This document shows positions 50,864-59,406 of a stretch of DNA of 64,000 bases, piece by piece. A program made the translations under genes and the position numbers. The notes below the pieces were generated by a model, which was given only the letters and a program-made list of their open reading frames with translations, ran no database searches and was not told the DNA's origin. The number at the start of each line of letters is the position of its first letter. Position 1 is the first letter of the stretch. Source of the DNA: Motiliproteus sediminis (GTDB taxonomy: Bacteria; Pseudomonadota; Gammaproteobacteria; Pseudomonadales; Balneatricaceae); NCBI RefSeq assembly GCF_017912535.1, contig NZ_JAERQK010000002.1, positions 372,001-436,000 of the forward strand, given 5' to 3'.

Positions 50864-51184
50864 ATGCAAAAGGTTATTATTAGCATTCTCGCCCTGACAC
50901 TGGCCGGCTGCTCCTTCTTTCCCGGAGTGCACAAAATCGACATCCAGCAGGGCAACGTCATTACTCAGGAGCAAGTTGACCAGCTGCGCCCCGGCATGAG
51001 CCGCAGCCAGGTGCGTTTTGTGCTCGGCACGCCGGCCGTCACGGACACCTTCCATCAGGACCGCTGGGATTATCTCTATACCCTGCAAGAGGGTGGCGGA
51101 GAGCGTCAGCAACAACGTCTGACCCTGTACTTCGACGACGACAAGCTGAGTCGCCTCAGCGGCGATTTCCGCCCCCAACCCTGA
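50864..51184 (+). CDS. bamE: Outer-membrane assembly lipoprotein BamE
   Basis: Lipoprotein of the BAM complex that folds outer-membrane proteins. The 106 residues start [16 protein letters not shown], with lipobox LAGC and Cys16. The conserved fold region [41 protein letters not shown] identifies the SmpA/OmlA family; E. coli BamE has 113 residues. It faces fur across 81 bases, which contain no perfect Fur box. Confidence 0.95.
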   Translation: MQKVIISILALTLAGCSFFPGVHKIDIQQGNVITQEQVDQLRPGMSRSQVRFVLGTPAVTDTFHQDRWDYLYTLQEGGGERQQQRLTLYFDDDKLSRLSGDFRPQP

Positions 51185-51209
51185 GTAGCAACAGCGAGAC
51201 AACAGGCCG

Positions 51210-51512
51210 TTAGTCAGCGGCCTTTTTTTCAGCTTTCACCTTCGCTGCACGATTCGCTCGCGCAGCCTTGGGATCGATCAACAGCGGCCGGTAGATCTCA
51301 ACCCGCTGCCCCTCACGGATCAGCTCACCTTTGGGGTTACGCACCGCCTTGCCGAAGATCCCCATCGGCGCACTGTTCAGGTCGATCTCGGGGAAATGAT
51401 CTTTCAACTTCGAGCGCACAGCCGCCTCATATACCGTACAGCCCTCTTCTACCTTCAGCTTGACGATCTTCTGATCGTGGGGCAGCGCATAAGCGACCTC
51501 GACCTGAATCAT
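51210..51512 (-). CDS. rnfH: RnfH-family ubiquitin-like protein
   Basis: Small protein of 100 residues from MIQVEVAYALPHDQKIVKLKV. The fold is beta-grasp as in ubiquitin; conserved bits are EEGCTVYEAAVRSKL and GIFGKAVRNPKGELIREGQRVEIYRPL. The C-terminus is lysine-rich. In many bacteria it pairs with RatA. It starts four bases after ratA, so the two are translated together. The biological role of RnfH is poorly known. Confidence 0.94.
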   Translation of the reverse strand: MIQVEVAYALPHDQKIVKLKVEEGCTVYEAAVRSKLKDHFPEIDLNSAPMGIFGKAVRNPKGELIREGQRVEIYRPLLIDPKAARANRAAKVKAEKKAAD

Positions 51513-51516
51513 GGTA

Positions 51517-51951
51517 CTAACCTCCGTAGCGCTGGTCGGCCTGACGGCAAAACGCGTCGACCATCGCCACCGCGATCTGATTGAACACTTTTCCCATCGC
51601 CATACCGGTAAGCTTGCCGGCAAAATCAAAACTGAGACTCAGGCTCACTTTGCACGCGTCCTCACTCAATGGGGTGAACGTCCAGTACCCCGCCAGCGAG
51701 CTAAACGGCCCTTCCACCAGCTCCATGTGGATACGGTCAGGTGCCTCCAGCCGGTTACGGGTGGTAAAGCTGTACTTGAAGCCCGCCTTGGCGACCTTAA
51801 GCTTGGCTACCATCTCCTCTTCACCGGCGCTTATGATCTCGGCCCCGGAACACCAAGGCAGAAAACCGGGGTAACTTTTCACATCGTTGACCAGGTCGAA
51901 CATCTGCCGCGCCGAATGCAGAACCAGCGCACTGCGATCTACCTGTGTCAT
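51517..51951 (-). CDS. ratA: RatA-family START-domain protein
   Basis: 144 residues from MTQVDRSALVLHSARQMFDLVNDVKSYPGFLPWCSGAEI, the usual start of RatA/YfjG. The SRPBCC (START-like) fold with a hydrophobic cavity is recognisable throughout. In E. coli RatA blocks association of ribosomal subunits; related CoQ10 proteins bind ubiquinone. The open frame extends 32 codons upstream into the neighbouring transporter, which is not conserved. It precedes rnfH. Confidence 0.94.
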   Translation of the reverse strand: MTQVDRSALVLHSARQMFDLVNDVKSYPGFLPWCSGAEIISAGEEEMVAKLKVAKAGFKYSFTTRNRLEAPDRIHMELVEGPFSSLAGYWTFTPLSEDACKVSLSLSFDFAGKLTGMAMGKVFNQIAVAMVDAFCRQADQRYGG

Positions 51952-51962
51952 CAAAACGCCCC

Positions 51963-53330
51963 TTATGCTGCGAACTTGCTGTAAAGATTCGCTACAAATA
52001 CTACCAGAACCGCCACCGGGGCGATAAATCGCACCAGCAAAAGCCACAGGGAGTAACCCGCAGCGTTATCCCTGCTCATCTCGTCACGACTGATACGCGC
52101 CGGCAGCCACCAGCCGACAAACAGCGCCGTCAGCAGCCCACCCAGCGGCAGCAACAGGTTGGCGGTGACAAAATCAAGGAAATCAAAGAAGTTCATCCCG
52201 AACAGCAGCCAGTCGGCACCGATATTGAACGACGCCAGCGCGCCCAGACCCAGCACCCAACCACCGGCGCCCAGCACCAGACAGGCCTGGTTACGACTGA
52301 CGGGAAAGCGCTCCACCATCCAAGCCACCGCCGGCTCCATCAGCGATACCGCTGAACTCCAGGCGGCAATCGACACCATCAGAAAGAACAGGAAGCCGAA
52401 CACCTGTCCGCCGGGCATCCCGCCAAAGGCCACCGGCAGCGTCACGAACATCAGGCCGGGACCGGCACCGGGATCGAGCTGGTTGGCAAACACCAGCGGA
52501 AAGATCGCCATCCCCGCGGCCAGCGCCACCAAGGTATCCAGACCCGCGACGATCATGGCAGTACCGGCAATGGAGGCATTTTTGGGCATGTAAGAGCCAT
52601 AAACCATCATCGCCCCCATCCCCAGGCTGAGGGTGAAGAACGCATGACCCAGCGCTACCAGCACCGAGTTCCAGCTCAACTTGGAGAAATCAGCCGCAAA
52701 CAGAAACTCCACGCCACGCCCGAAGGAACCGGTGGTCAGCGCATACATCAACAGCAGCAACACCAGCACGAACAACGACGGCATCATGATGCGGATCGCC
52801 TGCTCCAACCCCTTGCTGATACCCCGGGACAGCACCACCATCACCATCGCCACAAAGATAGTGTGCCACAGGGTCAGCGTGGTCGGATCGCCCAGCATAC
52901 CGTCAAACACTGCGCCCACCGCCTCGCTGCCGGCGCCGTTGAAGGTACCGTTCAGGGTATGAAACACATACGCCAGCACCCAACCGGAAACCACGCTGTA
53001 AAAGGCAAAGATCATGAAGCCTGCCAGCGCGCCCATCCAGCCCAGCCAGGACCAACGCGGATCGCGTCCCGCCTCCAGCGCTACATCACGCATGGAGTGG
53101 ATCGGGCTCTGGCGACCTCGGCGCCCCACCACCACTTCAGCCATAAAGATGGGAATCCCCACGGCCGCGATACAGGCGAGATAGACCAGCACAAAGGCGC
53201 CACCACCGTTCTCGCCGGTAATGTAGGGGAACTTCCAGATGTTACCGAGACCGACGGATGACCCCGTTGCGGCCAGAATAAAGGTCCAGCGGCTCGCCCA
53301 AGAACCGTGTATCGACTGCCGTTCCTGCAT
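51963..53330 (-). CDS. Sodium-dependent transporter (NSS/SNF family)
   Basis: Inner-membrane sodium symporter of 455 residues with about 11-12 membrane segments. The N-terminal signature RWTFILAATGSSVGLGNIWKFPYITGENGGGAFVLVYL is typical of NSS transporters such as LeuT and MhsT, which take up amino acids or amines with sodium. Substrate cannot be told from sequence. It sits between ratA and smpB, which are commonly adjacent, so it looks like an insertion into that neighbourhood. Confidence 0.92.
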   Translation of the reverse strand: MQERQSIHGSWASRWTFILAATGSSVGLGNIWKFPYITGENGGGAFVLVYLACIAAVGIPIFMAEVVVGRRGRQSPIHSMRDVALEAGRDPRWSWLGWMGALAGFMIFAFYSVVSGWVLAYVFHTLNGTFNGAGSEAVGAVFDGMLGDPTTLTLWHTIFVAMVMVVLSRGISKGLEQAIRIMMPSLFVLVLLLLMYALTTGSFGRGVEFLFAADFSKLSWNSVLVALGHAFFTLSLGMGAMMVYGSYMPKNASIAGTAMIVAGLDTLVALAAGMAIFPLVFANQLDPGAGPGLMFVTLPVAFGGMPGGQVFGFLFFLMVSIAAWSSAVSLMEPAVAWMVERFPVSRNQACLVLGAGGWVLGLGALASFNIGADWLLFGMNFFDFLDFVTANLLLPLGGLLTALFVGWWLPARISRDEMSRDNAAGYSLWLLLVRFIAPVAVLVVFVANLYSKFAA

Positions 53331-53451
53331 AAAAAATCATCTGCTTGGATAAAAAAGGGCGCATTGTACCGGACCGACCGGCTGACACAACCGCCACGAA
53401 GGCGAAGCCGCATCTCGCTTTCGCACCAGCGCCTCTATATAATCGCCGCCC

Positions 53452-53928
53452 ATGGCAAAAGCAAAGAAAAAAGGTACCGGCAGCGGCACCATCGCGCTCA
53501 ACAAAAAGGCCCGCTTCGACTATCACATCGAAGAGACCTTCGAGGCGGGTATGGCGTTGGCCGGCTGGGAAGTCAAAAGCCTGCGGGCCGGAAAAGCGCA
53601 GCTGGTGGACTCCTACGTCATCCTCCAGAATCAGGAGGCTTGGCTCGTGGGCGCCCATATCAGCCCGCTGCAGACCGCCTGTACGCATGTAGTGGCCGAT
53701 CCCACCCGTGATCGCAAGCTGCTGCTGCACCGGCGCGAGCTGGCCAAACTGTTCGCTGCTACCGAACAGAAAGGCCACACCTGCATCGCGCTGGCGCTGT
53801 ACTGGAAAGGCTCCAAGGTGAAGTGTGAAATAGCCCTGGCCAAGGGCAAACGCCAGCACGACAAGCGCGATACCGAGAAAGATCGCGACTGGAATCGCCA
53901 GAAACAACGGATTATGAACAGGCACTGA
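53452..53928 (+). CDS. smpB: SsrA-binding protein SmpB
   Basis: Binds tmRNA and brings it to stalled ribosomes. The 158 residues start [33 protein letters not shown]; the OB-fold core includes [17 protein letters not shown] and the C-terminal tail [23 protein letters not shown] is basic and would become helical in the mRNA channel. E. coli SmpB has 160 residues. ssrA follows 80 bases downstream on the same strand. Confidence 0.97.
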   Translation: MAKAKKKGTGSGTIALNKKARFDYHIEETFEAGMALAGWEVKSLRAGKAQLVDSYVILQNQEAWLVGAHISPLQTACTHVVADPTRDRKLLLHRRELAKLFAATEQKGHTCIALALYWKGSKVKCEIALAKGKRQHDKRDTEKDRDWNRQKQRIMNRH

Positions 53929-54008
53929 TGTTCGCGGCAGGAATTTTCTGCCACAATGTCGGTCCTAAGCGTTACAGGTAACCCACCTGCCCAACAAAAC
54001 CGGTTTCC

Positions 54009-54371
54009 GGGGCTGATTTGGTTTCGACAGGGTGCGTATGTCCTGTGTGCATGCCGTGAGCGGTAAGTGATCACGTAAATCAACCTTACCAACATATAGT
54101 CGCAAACGACGAAAACTACGCTCTCGCTGCCTAAACAGCAGTAGAAGCCCTTCCACCTGTATTTGCCTGTAGGTCGGGGTTCGGAAGGTCATCCTATACA
54201 GGATCGCGACGGCGGCTTCGCCTGGAGCCAAAGCGCTAAAACCAATCAGGCTCGCCCGACGGAATCCTGTCAGCCGGAGTCCATAGGGTTAACCAAATGA
54301 CTGACTAAGCATGTAGTATCACTGGTTCGGAAACATTCTGGACGCGGGTTCAAGTCCCGCCAGCTCCACCA
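54009..54371 (+). ncRNA. ssrA: Transfer-messenger RNA (tmRNA)
   Basis: Rescues stalled ribosomes with SmpB. The 5' end GGGGCTGATTTGGTTTCGACAGG and the 3' end TTCAAGTCCCGCCAGCTCCACCA form the alanine tRNA-like part (GGGGCTG pairing with CAGCTCC, G-U tolerated). The tag frame, starting with the resume codon GCA at 54102 and ending TAA at 54132-54134, encodes ANDENYALAA, the same tag as E. coli. The pseudoknot regions around and after the tag are present in outline. Length 363 bases equals that of E. coli tmRNA. Confidence 0.96.
54102..54134 (+). other. tmRNA tag-peptide reading frame
   Basis: GCA AAC GAC GAA AAC TAC GCT CTC GCT GCC TAA, read as ANDENYALAA. The LAA end is the ClpXP recognition signal. 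Confidence 0.95.
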
Positions 54372-54396
54372 ACAACAGGTCACCGCGACCTAACCG

Positions 54397-54437
54397 ATGC
54401 CCGCAAAGCCCACCAACGCTTTAGCGGGCATTTTTTT
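54397..54437 (+). terminator. Terminator of ssrA
   Basis: ATGCCCGC pairs with GCGGGCAT (eight pairs), extended by AAAGC/GCTTT around the loop with one bulged A, and followed by seven Ts. Confidence 0.88.
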
Positions 54438-54508
54438 GTCCACCGCCTTTGCCAAGCGCGCCGTCTACACTGAGTCAGTACCTGAGCAGCGGTTCAAGGA
54501 GTGGCGTT

Positions 54509-55801
54509 ATGGCCTGGTCAGAAATACTGGGTATTGTCACCGGCCTGTTATCGGTCGCGGGGGTGATTGTGGCGGTAACCCGTTACATCACCAAACTGCA
54601 GCTGGAGGTTAAGCTGGAACGGCTGGAAAACGAGAAGAATCAACTGGACCAGAACCAAGCTAACCTGCGCGCCACCAACAAGCTGCTGCTGGACGAGCTG
54701 TCGATTGCCCGACGCACCGGGGCAGCCGCATCGGCCAAGAAGTCGGAAATCGATCGGGAGCTGGCCAATCTGATGCAGATGACTCAAGCCAGCGGTGGTT
54801 CCGTCTATCTGCCCAATCGCAGCGACAACGATCAGGTCACCGACCTGGTGTTTCTATCACTGCTGCCGGTCAACGACCAAACCCTGAAGCTGCGGCGCAA
54901 GATCATTCCACTGAAAAGTCTAGCCGGCAAATGCTTCACCGACGCCCAATCGTTCACTTTGTCCAACTCGCTGGTTTCCCCCGATCACTTTACCAAGGCC
55001 GACGCGGTTAGCGGATATCACTCCGAGGATATACTCTGCGTCCCGCTATTCGACGGAAACGAGGCGGTAGGAGTATTGCAGCTGCTGAATCGCCAGCAGG
55101 GGCAGTTTGATGACGCCTGCCTAGCGCTGGTAGAGCAACTGTCCAACCGGCTGGCACGCAAGGTGGCCGAGTTCACAGAACAACCGGGCTTTCGCGATCT
55201 TCTCGGCGTCAACAATGTGCGTAAAACAGAGTACGCCACGCTGCTGTTTAGCGACCTGACCAACTCGTCGCAGCTGTTTAACCAACTCAACGTTACCGCC
55301 GCCATTCATCACATCAACGAGTACCTTGAAGGGGTCTGCAGTGTCGCTTTCAAATACGGCGCCACCGTGGATAAGTACATGGGGGACGGTGTATTACTGC
55401 GCTTTAACGTCCCGCAAGCGGTAGACAATCACCCCCAAGTGGCCGTGGAGGCCGCGCTGGAGATGAGTCGTGTGTTTGAGCAGATCAAACAGGAGTGGCT
55501 TACCATGGGCGAGGACCTGACTGGCGTTTACTTCCGTGCGGGCTTGGCCTACGGCCCCGTTCAGCAAGCGACCATCGGCCATCCTCAGTACCAGTACCAA
55601 ACCTTGTTCGGCCCCGCAGTCAACGCAGCGGTTAATTTATGCCAGAGCGGGCCGCGTGATCGCAACGTAGTAATAATCGACGAGCAGCTGCAACAGCTGC
55701 TGCCGGAACCCTTTCAAGCGACCCAGCTACCGGCCAGCAACCTGGGAAAAGCAGCGCAGCACACTGAAGCGGTCTACGAAGTCACCCAGCCCAAGCACTA
55801 A
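54509..55801 (+). CDS. GAF plus class III cyclase-like protein with altered active site
   Basis: Protein of 430 residues from MAWSEILGIVTGLLSVAG; AAGGAG precedes the ATG. An N-terminal membrane helix (7-27) leads into a coiled coil (about 30-75), a GAF domain (about 95-215) and a class III nucleotidyl cyclase domain (about 235-425). Both metal-binding aspartates seem present (FSD, Asp249; YMGDG, Asp293). In the purine-binding and transition-state region, however, the usual G-D-x-V-N-x-A-x-R is G-P-A-V-N-A-A-V-N, so the specificity Asp and the transition-state Arg are both replaced. It could be inactive, or use another substrate. Confidence 0.82.
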   Translation: MAWSEILGIVTGLLSVAGVIVAVTRYITKLQLEVKLERLENEKNQLDQNQANLRATNKLLLDELSIARRTGAAASAKKSEIDRELANLMQMTQASGGSVYLPNRSDNDQVTDLVFLSLLPVNDQTLKLRRKIIPLKSLAGKCFTDAQSFTLSNSLVSPDHFTKADAVSGYHSEDILCVPLFDGNEAVGVLQLLNRQQGQFDDACLALVEQLSNRLARKVAEFTEQPGFRDLLGVNNVRKTEYATLLFSDLTNSSQLFNQLNVTAAIHHINEYLEGVCSVAFKYGATVDKYMGDGVLLRFNVPQAVDNHPQVAVEAALEMSRVFEQIKQEWLTMGEDLTGVYFRAGLAYGPVQQATIGHPQYQYQTLFGPAVNAAVNLCQSGPRDRNVVIIDEQLQQLLPEPFQATQLPASNLGKAAQHTEAVYEVTQPKH

Positions 55802-55803
55802 GT

Positions 55804-56442
55804 TCATATCCGCACCGGGTCCAGCCCCTGAGGCTGTGGCGCCGATAGTGCCGGGTCGTTGGTGTGGGCCAAAGCCTGCTCTGCGGGTTCTGCCCACACC
55901 AACAACCGCAGCGGTCCGCCCGGTTCGAGCGTATCAAAGGGGTAGCAGGTCACCAGCAGCAGACCGGGCCGGTTGTCCGATACGCTGACCGCCCCTTCAT
56001 CAATGTTGATCACCTGACGGGCTTCAATCCGGTAGCGCCAGCGTCCTTGGAGCGTTTCCACCTCTATCTCCATGCCGGACTCGATTCGGCTCAAAAAGCG
56101 AAAATGGGTATCGCGGTGACCGCTGATCAGGGTTAACCGGCTGCTCCCGGGCAGACCACTATTACTGTTCAAGCCCGGTCCAAAAGCCAGAGTGCGGCCA
56201 CTATCGCCGTCCAGCACCAGCTGGTCGACACCGAGCGCCGGCAGGCGCAGTCGGGCTAACGCATGGGTATCGGCCCAGGGCCAGGGTTTGAGCTCACGCC
56301 CCTGCTGTTGCATCGCACTCCAGCTGCGCTGCAACAACAGCTGGGCCAACTGCGCTTTGGCCCAGATCCAGCCACCGTTGGTCAGCAACATAAGCCCCGC
56401 CAGACCCAGCGCCACACCGAGCAACGGGACCCGCTTAAGCAT
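55804..56442 (-). CDS. Class GN (marine proteobacterial) sortase
   Basis: Membrane-anchored transpeptidase of 212 residues, from MLKRVPLLGVALGLAGLMLL, with AAGGAG seven bases upstream and one N-terminal membrane helix. The catalytic set is visible: His in LISGHRDTHFRFL, Cys in LLLVTCYPFDTL and Arg in GGPLRLLVW. Gram-negative sortases of this class have usually one dedicated substrate next to them; here it is the vWA protein just upstream, with which it overlaps by eight bases. It would cut the C-terminal sorting signal of that protein. Confidence 0.9.
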   Translation of the reverse strand: MLKRVPLLGVALGLAGLMLLTNGGWIWAKAQLAQLLLQRSWSAMQQQGRELKPWPWADTHALARLRLPALGVDQLVLDGDSGRTLAFGPGLNSNSGLPGSSRLTLISGHRDTHFRFLSRIESGMEIEVETLQGRWRYRIEARQVINIDEGAVSVSDNRPGLLLVTCYPFDTLEPGGPLRLLVWAEPAEQALAHTNDPALSAPQPQGLDPVRI

Positions 56443-58558
56443 GATCACACTCCTTTCTGATCGCCATACAGCAACTCACCAGCCGCCTACCCTGGGCATG
56501 AGCCAGCCAGGCCGCCAGCAGCAACAGCAGCCCCATGGCGATCTGCAGCGGCGCGCTGGTGGCGGTTTTGGCCAACCCAAAGATCTGCTGCTGGCTGGTG
56601 CCATGCGGCAAGCGGTTCTTTTCCACCTGCGTTGCGAGCAACTCACCCACCGGACGGGACGGGGTCACATCCACCGCCACCAGACTGGTAAACCGGGATA
56701 CCAGATGGTGTGCCAACGCCGCTTCCACCACCTGTTGGCGGAGCGCATCCCGCGCTGAAGGATCACCGGCCTGGCGGTAATCATCCATCAGTGCGGCAAT
56801 TCGCTCCCGGCCCCAGAGCACGCTGATCGCAGGATTCTCAGCGCCGGTCTTGAGCATCAGCGATTGCTGCCAGGGGCGTTCGCCCGTGCTGCCGCGCAGC
56901 GTAAGCCGACCCGGTCGTTGGCGGGCGCGGAAGGTGACCATCAGCGGCTCACCGGGATACAGGTCCGGCAGGCGGTCGGGGTAGAGTTCCAGGGCCTCGT
57001 CGCTGTCAATCCCGATCGCCGTCATTTGCGGCGCATCGAGCTTGCCGAGCAACGCCTCCATCCGCTGCTGCACCTCGCCGCTGCTGCCGATGAAGGTAAA
57101 GGTGCCCCGCCCCAACTGCGCCGCCTTGCGCATGAAGTAACTGTTGGGTGCCGAGCCGATGCCAACGGTGAACAACCGCTGGCGACCGAGCCGGGCTTGG
57201 ATCAGGTTAAACAGCGCCGCTTCATTGCCCACTGCACCGTCGGTGATAAACAGCAGCTGCTCAACATAGCCCGGCTGCTCCGGCTGGGACAGGGCGCGCT
57301 TGATCGCTGCGGCCATTTCGGTGCCGCCCTCTGCTTCCAGACCCGCAATGTAAGTAAGTGCTTGCATCCGGTTAACGGGCGACGCGGCCAGGGGCCGCTC
57401 GAACAGGCTATAAGAGCGGTTGTTGAACACGATAATATTGAACCGGTCCTGCGGCCTCAGCGCGGCGATCGCCTGTTGCAGGCTTTGCCGGGCCTGTGTG
57501 ATCGACGCCCCATGCATGGAGCCGGATATATCGAGCACCAGCGTTAGCGACCGGGGCAGAGGGGTCGCGCCGCTTTCAGGCGCCGGGGGCAGAATCATCA
57601 GGCTGCCGTAGTAGGCACCATCCTGCTCATGCTCCAGCAACGCGGCCACGGGCTGCGCTCCAGACTCTGCCTCCCACTCCAAAGCAAAGTCACGGTCCGG
57701 GATGGCGCTCTCATCGGCCAGTTCAATAGCCAGCTCACCGGGCGCGATCGACGTCACCGTCACCGGGTGATAGCGGCTTTCAACCCGCGCCAGGGCAAAG
57801 CCCGGTTTCAGGCGGGCACTGAGCGAGACCCGATGGGTTAAGGGTTCACCGGAAGCCGCCACCGGCGGGGTAATCAGAGCGGCATCCGGCACCTGATCGG
57901 TGGCGGCTGCCCAGCCAAAGGCTCGATTGTCGATAATGAGCGCAGCAGGTCGCTGGTCGGAATCGCCAATCCGCGCCTCGGAGGGCAGCAAGGGGGTACC
58001 GGGGATGTAGCGCGGCATAAGTGTCAGCGGAAACCGCAAGCTGAAACGGCCACCGCTGTAACCGGCTCGCTGCTGATACTCGATAGCGATAACCACCCTG
58101 TCTCCCGGGGCGATGTTGGCTACCGAGGTGGTGAAGATATTGGGGCGCTGCTGCTCGACAATACTGGCTCGTTTGCCTTGCACGCGGGCCTGCTCATAAC
58201 GCTGGCGAGCCTCCTCGCGTGCGTGAATCTGGCCCTCGATCAGCCGCTCACCGATCTGCATCCGCAGCCGGTCAACCGCCGCATCGTCGGGCAGCGGAAA
58301 GCTGTAGATACCCTCGACCCAGCCGTCACCCTGATGAACGAAGGCCTGCTCCACCCGGGTGCGCACCAACAGACCACTGATGTCGAAACTGACAGTGGTG
58401 TGCTGCAGCAGCGCCGCAGAGCGGCGGCCATCGTCGGTCTGCAGCAAAAGCCCCGCGCGGACCTCAGACGCCAGTGATGGCGTTACCATGGCCATCGCGT
58501 GGGACCCGAGCAGCATCAGCCCCAGCACGATCATGTCCCTAGCTCTTACCATTGGCAT
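56435..58558 (-). CDS. Sortase target protein with VIT and vWA domains
   Basis: Exported protein of 707 residues; start at ATG 58558 with GGAGG seven bases upstream. After a signal peptide (to about residue 30) come a VIT domain (about 40-170), a vWA domain with a full MIDAS motif DISGSMHGAS at Asp343, a beta-rich C-terminal part and a sorting signal: LPHGTS near residue 645, then KTATSAPLQ, a membrane helix and GRRLVSC. This is the architecture of the marine sortase target proteins. Its role in adhesion or the envelope is not known. Confidence 0.88.
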   Translation of the reverse strand: MPMVRARDMIVLGLMLLGSHAMAMVTPSLASEVRAGLLLQTDDGRRSAALLQHTTVSFDISGLLVRTRVEQAFVHQGDGWVEGIYSFPLPDDAAVDRLRMQIGERLIEGQIHAREEARQRYEQARVQGKRASIVEQQRPNIFTTSVANIAPGDRVVIAIEYQQRAGYSGGRFSLRFPLTLMPRYIPGTPLLPSEARIGDSDQRPAALIIDNRAFGWAAATDQVPDAALITPPVAASGEPLTHRVSLSARLKPGFALARVESRYHPVTVTSIAPGELAIELADESAIPDRDFALEWEAESGAQPVAALLEHEQDGAYYGSLMILPPAPESGATPLPRSLTLVLDISGSMHGASITQARQSLQQAIAALRPQDRFNIIVFNNRSYSLFERPLAASPVNRMQALTYIAGLEAEGGTEMAAAIKRALSQPEQPGYVEQLLFITDGAVGNEAALFNLIQARLGRQRLFTVGIGSAPNSYFMRKAAQLGRGTFTFIGSSGEVQQRMEALLGKLDAPQMTAIGIDSDEALELYPDRLPDLYPGEPLMVTFRARQRPGRLTLRGSTGERPWQQSLMLKTGAENPAISVLWGRERIAALMDDYRQAGDPSARDALRQQVVEAALAHHLVSRFTSLVAVDVTPSRPVGELLATQVEKNRLPHGTSQQQIFGLAKTATSAPLQIAMGLLLLLAAWLAHAQGRRLVSCCMAIRKECDHA

Positions 58559-58715
58559 CGCGCGTCCTCCCCTCTGCCCGGGCACCGTTCTTTTGGGCGT
58601 ATCGCTTGCGCACCGCGCTGAGATGGAGAGCGGGGTCGTAAGGCACCAGCCGGTACTGTTTTAACGGCTGACTGCGGTACAGCTGATCATCATCAAGGGG
58701 GACAAAGTATTTCAT
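58539..58715 (-). CDS. Unrecognised 58-residue ORF upstream of the sortase target gene
   Basis: Frame MKYFVPLDDDQLYRSQPLKQYRLVPYDPALHLSAVRKRYAQK... of 58 residues, with GGAG six bases before the ATG. It overlaps the start of the target gene by 20 bases in another frame, so it looks like the first gene of this small operon. The protein is soluble, first half acidic and aromatic, second half basic, with no membrane helix. No family recognised. A translation-coupling leader or a small regulator of the target are possible. Confidence 0.5.
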   Translation of the reverse strand: MKYFVPLDDDQLYRSQPLKQYRLVPYDPALHLSAVRKRYAQKNGARAEGRTRDANGKS

Positions 58716-58794
58716 CGCGCGCTCCGTGTTCAGGTGAAGTTGCGGGTGGGAATGAGCGCATTAAAGCAAGCGGGCAACCAAAAGAATGGGACCC

Positions 58795-58825
58795 AGGAGG
58801 GAGGAAAAAGGGAGAGAAAAGGGAG
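58795..58825 (+). other. Homopurine tract of 31 bases
   Basis: The plus strand is pure A/G from 58795 to 58825 (for example GGAGGAAAAAGGGAGAGAAA), next to the hairpin at 58830-58864. On the minus strand it is a pyrimidine run that includes TTTTT, so it may serve as the U-rich part of a terminator. Unusual base composition; otherwise no clear function. Confidence 0.4.
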
Positions 58826-58829
58826 CCGG

Positions 58830-58864
58830 TTGCCACGGGGCGGGTGAATCCCGCCCCGTGGCAA
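58830..58864 (-). terminator. Fifteen-pair hairpin after the unknown 142-residue gene
   Basis: TTGCCACGGGGCGGG and CCCGCCCCGTGGCAA are perfectly complementary with a five-base loop. The gene to its right ends at 58868 on the minus strand; after the stem the strand continues CGGCTCCCTTTTCTC, a pyrimidine tract rather than a clean U-run. Likely an efficient terminator. Confidence 0.6.
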
Positions 58865-58867
58865 GAG

Positions 58868-59296
58868 TCAGTGGGTCAGTTTATCGATGATGTCGTGAAC
58901 TTCGTGCTCCAGCTGATCGGACGGCGTGACCACCAGTTTGGTGCCTTCCAGTTCGGCACTGTACCGTTCGGCCCGATCACAGTGCTTGTAGGCCTCTCGC
59001 AGCTCATCGACCACATGGGCGATCTCGTCCGGTTTCATGCCGTGCTCTTCAATCAGGGTATTGAGGCCGCTGACCTCACCGTCGTGCACCCAGGCCAGAC
59101 CGAAGCTCTTCGGAGGTTTGCCGATAAAGACATAGGCCGCATGCTCGGAGGGAATCACCTCCAGCGGGTCGGACACTTTGCCAGCCAGCTCTTTCAGTTG
59201 GGGTTTGACCTCTTCCAGCAGCTGGGCGGAGTGGCTGTTAAGGTCAAGCGGCGGGTATTTCGGATGACTTGAAAACAGATCGCTGAAGAATCCCAT
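58868..59296 (-). CDS. Hypothetical protein (142 residues)
   Basis: Soluble protein, MGFFSDLFSSHPKYPPLDLNSHSAQLLEEV..., without signal peptide or membrane helix. The sequence alternates helix and strand: AAYVFIGKPPKSFGLAWVHDG, then a helical HGMKPDEIAHVVDELREAYKHCDRAERYSAEL and an acidic C-terminal helix. No family recognised with confidence. GAGGAGGAAT before the ATG is a strong ribosome-binding site. It lies between the sortase cluster and a TetR gene, all on the minus strand. Confidence 0.65.
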   Translation of the reverse strand: MGFFSDLFSSHPKYPPLDLNSHSAQLLEEVKPQLKELAGKVSDPLEVIPSEHAAYVFIGKPPKSFGLAWVHDGEVSGLNTLIEEHGMKPDEIAHVVDELREAYKHCDRAERYSAELEGTKLVVTPSDQLEHEVHDIIDKLTH

Positions 59297-59406
59297 GGCG
59301 ATTCCTCCTCGTTGCGGACGCGTGCGACGCCCCGGTTAATCAGGCTCCTCGTGAAAAAAACAACACCTGCACAGTCTAGTTCCCGCTTTCCGGTTGCGCC
59401 AATGAG

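Noticed and set aside
50783-50900. Fur box between fur and bamE
   Set aside because: Stretches such as TTATTATTAGCATT are AT-rich but match the 19-base consensus poorly.
53929-54008. Separate promoter of ssrA after smpB
   Set aside because: No hexamer pair with acceptable spacing was found, so none is reported although one is expected.
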